Part shown: in pieces, positions 14,367 through 18,393 of the stretch
Position numbering within the stretch: the stretch's first letter is position 1
Layout: every line of letters starts with the position of its first letter
Assembly: GCA_947254895.1 (NCBI GenBank)
Contig: CAMYEY010000020.1
Location: 1-18,393, forward strand
Length of the DNA: 18,393 nt
Source: an uncultured Clostridia bacterium
GTDB taxonomy: Bacteria; Bacillota; Clostridia; Saccharofermentanales; DTU023
Direction: 5' to 3'
Made by a program: the position numbers and the translations under genes
The notes under the pieces: generated by a model
The model's database searches: none
The model's input: only the letters and a program-made list of their open reading frames with translations
What the model was told of the DNA's origin: nothing

Positions 14367-15008
14367 CTAGTTAAAAATATTATAACGATTTTGCAGGCTT
14401 CTTTTCAGGCAAGAATAGATCTCATCTGCCGGTCGATCAGCAGCAAGCACCGTAAATCTCTGCGGATTTTCCTCAGCTATTTTCAAATAACCCTGGCGTG
14501 TTCTCGTCATAAAATCCCGACCTGCCTCATCGATTCGATCCGTCTTGTGGCTACGGTCAGCCAGCCTTGCCAGTGCGCTATCTACTTTCAAATCAAGATA
14601 AAAGGTCAAATCAGGCTCCAACCCTTGACTGGCATAGGCATTAAGTTGTTGGATAAAGGCCAGATCCATCTGCCGTCCATAAGCTTGGTAGGCTGTTGTC
14701 GAATCATAAAACCTATCTGATATGACAATCTTTCCCTGTTCTAATGCCGGTTTGATCACCTCTGCCACCAATTGGGCTCGGGCCGCCGCAAAAAGCAGGA
14801 GTTCTGTCTCAGCTACCATCTCCTGATTCCTTTGTCTGAGGAGAACTTCTCTAATTTGCTCACTGATCGAACTCCCTCCAGGTTCTCTGATAAAGATATG
14901 GTCCAATCCCGTTTTTTGGATATCTTTCTCGAGATACTCAATTTGGGTAGACTTACCCGATCCATCTATCCCCTCAAAGGTCAAAAACAATCCTCTTTCA
15001 AGCTTCAT
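14367..15008 (-). CDS. tmk: Thymidylate kinase (dTMP kinase)
   Basis: The product is 213 aa. It phosphorylates dTMP to dTDP in the cytosol. The P-loop FEGIDGSGKST is at residues 11-21, the REPGGS motif at 41-46 and DRFYDST at 98-104. The lid region reads LARLADRSHKTDRID, in the family's usual place. GGCGG lies 6 nt before the ATG. It is the first gene of a six-gene minus-strand operon behind an extended -10 promoter. Confidence 0.97.
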   Translation of the reverse strand: MKLERGLFLTFEGIDGSGKSTQIEYLEKDIQKTGLDHIFIREPGGSSISEQIREVLLRQRNQEMVAETELLLFAAARAQLVAEVIKPALEQGKIVISDRFYDSTTAYQAYGRQMDLAFIQQLNAYASQGLEPDLTFYLDLKVDSALARLADRSHKTDRIDEAGRDFMTRTRQGYLKIAEENPQRFTVLAADRPADEIYSCLKRSLQNRYNIFN

Positions 15009-15034
15009 ACTTACCGCCTATTTTTCTTCGTCTT

Positions 15035-15043
15035 ATGATAGCA
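15035..15043 (-). promoter_or_regulatory. Extended -10 promoter for the tmk operon
   Basis: On the minus strand TGCTATCAT (15043-15035) is an extended -10 with one mismatch. No good -35 is seen at 17 nt. Transcription would start near 15028, leaving a 20-nt leader that holds the tmk ribosome site. Confidence 0.5.
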
Positions 15044-15165
15044 CATTAGCGTTTTTGAGAATAGAACTCCTTCAAAGCGGATAACCTGCTCCAATGGTAA
15101 GCACCCCCTTCCTATAGGTCATCTTTGTTAAACTTTCCATGAGACTAATCCCCTAAAAAACATCG

Positions 15166-15194
15166 TTGACTTTAGTCTTATATATGGCTATAAT
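15166..15194 (+). promoter_or_regulatory. Consensus promoter for tRNA-Thr
   Basis: TTGACT (15166-15171), a 17-nt spacer and a perfect TATAAT (15189-15194) lie 40 bases ahead of the tRNA. Transcription would begin near 15201, giving a 5' leader of about 34 nt for RNase P to remove. Confidence 0.9.
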
Positions 15195-15234
15195 TGACTT
15201 CACTGTTCATCGGATATCTCTGATCAAGACAGTT

Positions 15235-15310
15235 GCCAATTTAGCTCAGTAGGTAGAGCGCATCCATGGTAAGGATGAGGTCACCAGTTCAATTCTGGTA
15301 ATTGGCTCCA
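15235..15310 (+). tRNA. trnT: tRNA-Thr (anticodon GGT)
   Basis: All four arms fold. The acceptor GCCAATT/AATTGGC is perfect, the D-stem is GCTC/GAGC with loop AGTAGGTA, and the anticodon stem CATCC/GGATG encloses loop ATGGTAA with anticodon GGT. The T-stem ACCAG/CTGGT encloses TTCAATT. The discriminator is T and CCA is encoded. Length is 76 nt. GGT reads ACC and ACT threonine codons. It is a single-gene transcript with its own promoter and terminator. Confidence 0.97.
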
Positions 15311-15314
15311 AAAT

Positions 15315-15348
15315 AAAACCCCTGATCCGTGAGATCTCAGGGGTTTTT
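15315..15348. terminator. Bidirectional terminator shared by tRNA-Thr and the methyltransferase gene
   Basis: AAAACCCCTGA (15315-15325) pairs perfectly with TCAGGGGTTTT (15337-15347) around an 11-nt loop. The plus strand continues into T5, and the minus strand reads GGGGTTTTATTTTGG. Both convergent units can therefore stop here. Confidence 0.88.
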
Positions 15349-15381
15349 CTCATTTAAGATAACTCCTCCAATACCAGGCTC

Positions 15382-16017
15382 CTAGCCCTTGCCCATATAG
15401 TGATAGATAATAAACTTTTCGTACTCGTCATCAAAAATTGATTTCAAAGGAATTGATCCTATTCTCTGAAAAAATCGGCTCCTTGCCATGACCTGCTGCC
15501 ATTCGTATAAAGGGTAATACAAAATTATGTCTGCCGGCCTGGGACACTCGGCTAAAGATTTTTCAATATTCGATAGCACTTGCTTAAAAACACTGGCCAC
15601 AAAGGGATTAAAAAAGTAAAAAACATTGTTATCCGGCTGGATCGGATAATTCTCAGCAGCTTCTTGGATAAAATTCAACTCACCATCACTGACAGCAAAT
15701 ACAGACCGGTACCGCCTCAAATTCTCTAAAAGGTCAGGAAAAACATCTTGATTGAATTCCAAGCCTGTTACTGGAATATTAAAATATTGGTGAACATAAA
15801 AGGCTAGTCTACCGGTTCCACAACCGAAATCAACTAAATTAGGCCGATCCGGCCACTCATAGACATCAAAAAGTTGGTCTAGGACTTGATAGGGAGTTGC
15901 CTCCGTACGGTTATAAATACGCATTTGGGCCCGGTCAGACCATTCTCTAACATCCTCTGTCTCTATGTTGAGGAAGTTATCCATCCACCTTTCATACCAC
16001 AATTCCAGCATCAGCAC
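15382..16017 (-). CDS. Class I SAM-dependent methyltransferase, substrate unknown
   Basis: The product is 211 aa from a GTG at 16017, or 209 aa from an ATG at 16011; GAGG sits 5 nt before the GTG and 11 nt before the ATG. SAM-binding motif I is VDFGCGTGR at residues 62-70, followed by the acidic residue in GLEFN (Glu87). NPF at 137-139, preceded by FYFF, occupies the motif IV position. A substrate-proximal NPF/NPPF-type loop is often seen in enzymes that methylate nitrogen, but this alone does not identify the target. The N-terminus (residues 1-45) is helical and rich in Trp, Tyr, Glu and Arg, with no membrane or signal segment. It is monocistronic, flanked by terminators on both sides. I do not recognise a specific family beyond the fold. 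Confidence 0.75.
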   Translation of the reverse strand: MLMLELWYERWMDNFLNIETEDVREWSDRAQMRIYNRTEATPYQVLDQLFDVYEWPDRPNLVDFGCGTGRLAFYVHQYFNIPVTGLEFNQDVFPDLLENLRRYRSVFAVSDGELNFIQEAAENYPIQPDNNVFYFFNPFVASVFKQVLSNIEKSLAECPRPADIILYYPLYEWQQVMARSRFFQRIGSIPLKSIFDDEYEKFIIYHYMGKG

Positions 16018-16043
16018 TCAGTCCTCACTTAAAACTTGATAGT

Positions 16044-16049
16044 ATTATA
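16044..16049 (-). promoter_or_regulatory. -10 box for the methyltransferase gene
   Basis: On the minus strand a perfect TATAAT (16049-16044) lies about 27 bases before the start codon. The best -35 (TTGAAA) is 22 nt away, too far, so the promoter is only half supported. Confidence 0.4.
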
Positions 16050-16078
16050 CATAATTTTCTATGAATATGAATTTCAAC

Positions 16079-16114
16079 AAAAAAGTAGATCAAGGTCCAC
16101 GGAGGACCTTGATC
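16079..16114 (-). terminator. Terminator of the bioY-birA unit
   Basis: GATCAAGGTCC (16088-16098) and GGACCTTGATC (16104-16114) form a perfect 11-bp stem with a 5-nt loop. On the minus strand it is followed by TACTTTTTTG. The plus strand has no T-run, so it works for minus-strand transcripts arriving from bioY. Confidence 0.85.
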
Positions 16115-16146
16115 ATGAGGAGACGTATGAAGAGGTGTTTATTTTA

Positions 16147-16165
16147 AGTCGCCTCTTTTGCGACT
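16147..16165. repeat. Hairpin in the bioY 3' region
   Basis: AGTCGC (16147-16152) and GCGACT (16160-16165) form a 6-bp stem with a 7-nt loop. An alternative pairing, AAGAGG (16130-16135) with CCTCTT (16152-16157), uses part of the same bases, so the two are mutually exclusive. There is no convincing T-run, so this is not a clear terminator. The rest of 16115-16255 shows nothing else I can name. Confidence 0.4.
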
Positions 16166-16255
16166 ACGTTTTCTTAACGTGATGATATAGTAGCAATAAG
16201 TTATGGAATTAAAATAGTTAAAAAATGAAGCTTTGTGAAATTTTTACCACAATAA

Positions 16256-16831
16256 TTACAAAGATTTTACAAGTAAGGTTCTGAGCTTAACCGAAAGATA
16301 TGCTGCAAGAAGCAGGGAGACAAGATCTTTCAGTAAAAATGCTAAGGAACCGGCTACAAAGGCTTGAATAAGACCTATATGAGCGATATAGGAAAGCCAA
16401 ATTACACCAATTAAATGGCAAGAAACCAGGCCTAAAACGGACAAAACTACAGCCTTAAGCTTCTTTTCTTTAAAATGATTTCTGGCCAAATTGAGTAGAA
16501 TCAGCATAGGAATAAATCCGATGAGATAACCACCAGAGGGTGAGACCAGCTTGGCCGGTCCGCCCGTAAAGCCGGAGAAAAAAGGTAATCCTAGGAATCC
16601 CAAAAGTAAATAGGAAAAAATAACAAGCAGAGCATTTTTCATATCTAAACTATAGGCAAGCAGGGCAACTGCAAGTACCTGGAGCGTAAAAGGAACACCT
16701 ATTGGCGTAGGGATAATAATTTGTGATGCTATGACTAAAAAAGCCAGCATCATGGCGTCCAAACTAAGCTCAAAGCTGGACATTTTTGTATTGGAAGATT
16801 TGGAATGTGTTTGCTCTTTATTAGACTGCAT
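16256..16831 (-). CDS. bioY: Biotin transporter BioY (S component)
   Basis: The product is 191 aa with about six membrane helices. BioY imports biotin, alone or with an ECF energising module (EcfT/EcfA, not in this window). Signature blocks are present: IPTPIGVPFTLQVLAVALLA, then LGFLGLPFFSGFTGG, then PSGGYLIGFIPML. The N-terminus has an extra polar stretch of about 16 residues before MSSFELS. Met17 is a possible alternative start, but AGAGGTG 5 nt before the first ATG favours the longer form. It follows birA by 90 nt, and the pair marks biotin salvage. No biotin-synthesis gene is visible. Confidence 0.94.
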   Translation of the reverse strand: MQSNKEQTHSKSSNTKMSSFELSLDAMMLAFLVIASQIIIPTPIGVPFTLQVLAVALLAYSLDMKNALLVIFSYLLLGFLGLPFFSGFTGGPAKLVSPSGGYLIGFIPMLILLNLARNHFKEKKLKAVVLSVLGLVSCHLIGVIWLSYIAHIGLIQAFVAGSLAFLLKDLVSLLLAAYLSVKLRTLLVKSL

Positions 16832-16921
16832 ATTTCACCTCTAAAAATTTATATTGTGTTCTTTCCTGTGACCCTCGCGAGCTCCGGATCGTTTGTTTTC
16901 AGCAAGTATCATGCTACAGAT

Positions 16922-17707
16922 TTAGTCAGTATGCAAACTGGCTTCTCCTTGGTTAAGGGCTAGCTCTTGACCGTCATCCCCTCTAACGAGCAGGCGAAAA
17001 TGATTGTCTATCCCTAAGACATAAGCCAAGTGGGGCTGACCTTTGATAGTAACTTCAACCCTCTTACCCTGAAGGTAATCTTTTTCCCTAAAAGTTCTCA
17101 AGGCACTTTCCCTGGCCTCAGGCCGATTAAAGTCTTCCCAAGTATTTAAGAAAGTAGCTAAAAGCCTGCTCTTGAGACCAGGTTGGGGTTCCTTATCCCA
17201 AGCACAACCGGCTCGACCAACAAGTTCTTCCGGAAACCCTACCTCAGGTTGATAGACATTGATACCGATTCCCAGGACAATAAAGGCTGGTTTTTTTTCC
17301 TCCGGCAAAAAAATCCCCTCACAGAGGATTCCTACAATTTTTTTATCATTAAGATAAATATCGTTAACCCATTTAATGGAAGTAGAGCAACCACAGACTT
17401 GGTCAATTGCCCGAGCTGCTGATACGGCGGCCAATGCTGGGCTTTCATCAAGACTTACAGTCAGTTCTGAAGACTTAAGTAAAAAACTAAAATAAAGCCC
17501 CGTAGCAGAAGGTGAATAAAAACTTCTGCCCAGTCTTCCCCTTCCTCCGGTTTGCTGACCCGCTATCAACACATAACCACTCTCGGCCCGGCCGGATCTA
17601 GCAAGCCTTTTAAGAGCCGAGTTAGTCGAATCAATTTGTTCAACATAGTGGAGTTGGTAACCTTCCGGCCGTACCAGAAGGGACTGTGTAAGAGATAAAT
17701 CAATCAT
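16922..17707 (-). CDS. birA: Biotin-protein ligase (BirA), monofunctional, no DNA-binding domain
   Basis: The product is 261 aa from an ATG at 17707. It makes biotinyl-5'-AMP and attaches biotin to carboxylase carrier lysines. QIDSTNS (residues 24-30), GGRGRLGR (54-61, the biotinyl-AMP loop) and KWVNDI (112-117) are intact, as is KIVGIL. The C-terminal domain ends in LVRGDDGQELALNQGEASL. The frame continues 28 codons upstream to an ATG at 17791, but those codons overlap the preceding gene, while GGTGAGG just before 17707 supports the shorter start. There is no winged-helix domain, so this enzyme cannot repress biotin genes as E. coli BirA does. The start overlaps the upstream stop by 8 nt. 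Confidence 0.93.
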   Translation of the reverse strand: MIDLSLTQSLLVRPEGYQLHYVEQIDSTNSALKRLARSGRAESGYVLIAGQQTGGRGRLGRSFYSPSATGLYFSFLLKSSELTVSLDESPALAAVSAARAIDQVCGCSTSIKWVNDIYLNDKKIVGILCEGIFLPEEKKPAFIVLGIGINVYQPEVGFPEELVGRAGCAWDKEPQPGLKSRLLATFLNTWEDFNRPEARESALRTFREKDYLQGKRVEVTIKGQPHLAYVLGIDNHFRLLVRGDDGQELALNQGEASLHTD

Positions 17708-18353
17708 CTTGCTTTTCCTCACCATAAAGAAGAATGTGGTCATAAAAGCTTGACCGCCGGTTAATCTCTTTTGCCAAGTAAGCATAACCATACTCCTCAG
17801 CCAAGGTATCCCTATCTGAAAAAAGATTAGTTCCTAAACCTAAACGGTCACCCTCGATGTCGACACCTAAAGAAGCTAAGATGGTTGGATAAAAATCAAG
17901 AGTCGTAAATCTCCGATTCTTCATTTTTAAAGGCTGTTCTGCAGGATTAATAAAGGCATTATAGACTTTACGAAATCCCGCTATATCGGACTCTTTTGTA
18001 TTTTCCTGTGGCACAGTTGGGTTGGTCGGCGAGAAAAAATTAGGGTCCATACTGTCATGGTCACCGGTTATCACTATACTGGTATTTTCATAAAAATCCT
18101 GCTTCTTAATCCAGTCAACAAAATCCTTAATTTGACGAGACGAGCAGGCATAGACATTGGCATATTGATCGGCAAATTCATTTTGACATTTTTCACATTT
18201 GTAACCGCCAATATGATGGGTATCGACCGTCAGAATACTAAAGTTGAAAGGTTGGTCGGTTGGATTAATTTTCGTCAACATTTCCTTAGCAAAGTCAAAT
18301 AACTTTTGGTCCTCGTAACCCCACCAAACAAAGTAATCCTTTGGTATGCGTCC
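17700..18353 (-). CDS. Phosphoglycerol transferase / LTA-synthase-like sulfatase-fold protein, C-terminal part
   Basis: Only the last 217 codons are present: the gene runs off the end of genuine sequence at 18353, where adapter begins. FNFSILTVDTHHIGGYKCEKC and later ITGDHDSM are the metal- and substrate-site blocks of the alkaline-phosphatase superfamily branch containing MdoB and LTA synthases. FTTLDFYPTILASLGV and DRLGLGTNLFSD are the usual C-terminal blocks. The THH-GGY form is closest to MdoB/OpgB-like phosphoglycerol transferases. By homology, the catalytic domain would act outside the membrane, moving glycerol-phosphate onto a glycan or lipid anchor. The catalytic Thr and the membrane helices would be in the missing N-terminus. 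The stop overlaps the birA start by 8 nt. Confidence 0.82.
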   Translation of the reverse strand, partial: GRIPKDYFVWWGYEDQKLFDFAKEMLTKINPTDQPFNFSILTVDTHHIGGYKCEKCQNEFADQYANVYACSSRQIKDFVDWIKKQDFYENTSIVITGDHDSMDPNFFSPTNPTVPQENTKESDIAGFRKVYNAFINPAEQPLKMKNRRFTTLDFYPTILASLGVDIEGDRLGLGTNLFSDRDTLAEEYGYAYLAKEINRRSSFYDHILLYGEEKQDD

Positions 18354-18393
18354 CTGTCTCTTATACACATCTCCGAGCCCACGAGACGTCCTG
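18354..18393. other. Illumina Nextera transposase adapter plus start of an index (sequencing artefact)
   Basis: CTGTCTCTTATACACATCT, the Tn5 mosaic-end/Nextera adapter, starts at 18354 and is followed by CCGAGCCCACGAGAC, the Read 2 adapter continuation (to 18387). The last six bases, GTCCTG, are in the i7 index position. This is library-preparation sequence left on the contig end, not organismal DNA. On the minus strand it translates as MYKRQ in frame with the last gene. Confidence 0.97.

Noticed and set aside
15072..15140. Minus-strand 22-codon ORF (MESLTKMTYRKGVLTIGAGYPL) between tRNA-Thr and tmk, with AGGGG 9 nt before its ATG
   Set aside because: Too short to judge, without a supporting promoter, and it lies under the divergent tRNA promoter region. 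Chance is as likely as a real leader peptide.
16115..16147. Arg-rich 10-codon ORF (MRRRMKRCLF) on the plus strand after the bioY terminator
   Set aside because: Too short, no ribosome site of its own, and it overlaps hairpin sequences.
17708..17791. Longer BirA start at 17791, adding 28 residues
   Set aside because: The extension overlaps the upstream coding gene and shows no BirA or winged-helix features; a good SD lies before the ATG at 17707.
1..18353. CRISPR arrays, insertion sequences, prophage or toxin-antitoxin modules
   Set aside because: No direct-repeat arrays, transposase or integrase motifs, terminal inverted repeats or small paired ORFs of that kind were seen on reading either strand.

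Overview
The window looks like chromosomal DNA from a moderately AT-rich, Gram-positive-type bacterium (Bacillota). A Clostridia-type or related fermentative lineage is my best guess, at low confidence. The evidence is the gene set: tmk-darA-holB-ricT order, a class I BioY/monofunctional BirA pair, YitT, VanZ-like and TraX-like membrane proteins, a water-forming-type NADH oxidase, a phosphoglycerol-transferase (LTA-synthase-like) enzyme, SD-led starts and TTGACA/TATAAT-type promoters. Most of the window is housekeeping. I see no prophage, insertion sequence, CRISPR array or toxin-antitoxin pair.

Layout: 1-565 (-) is the N-terminal part of a YitT-family membrane protein cut by the window edge. 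713-2071 (-) is a flavin NADH oxidase with its own terminator and an extended -10 promoter. 2300-4881 (+) is a three-gene unit: a siroheme-synthase-like Rossmann protein that lacks the family's catalytic Asp, an unrecognised membrane protein with faint CobD/CbiB resemblance, and a TraX-family protein. 4953-4980 is a strong hairpin between convergent units, and a consensus -35 just beyond it could drive a roughly 80-nt RNA. 5078-7329 (-) is pgeF, a VanZ-like gene and uppP. 7574-8884 (+) is an M18 aminopeptidase with a near-consensus promoter.

8913-15008 (-) is a tightly packed six-gene operon, tmk-darA-holB-ricT-tex-murI, in which three stop codons directly abut the next start. It links dTTP supply, clamp loading, a c-di-AMP receptor, an RNA-processing factor, an S1 RNA-binding protein and D-glutamate synthesis. 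15235-15310 (+) is tRNA-Thr(GGT) with a textbook promoter and a bidirectional terminator shared with a methyltransferase gene (15382-16017, -). 16256-18353 (-) holds bioY, birA and the 3' part of an alkaline-phosphatase-superfamily phosphoglycerol transferase.

The last 40 bases (18354-18393) are not genomic: they are an Illumina Nextera transposase adapter followed by the start of an index. The contig therefore ends artificially inside the last gene, and the peptide 'MYKRQ' read across that point is an artefact.

The least ordinary biology is the degenerate SirC-like/CobD-like pair (2300-4025) and the possible small RNA near 4945-5024. Both are inferences from reading the sequence, without any database search.
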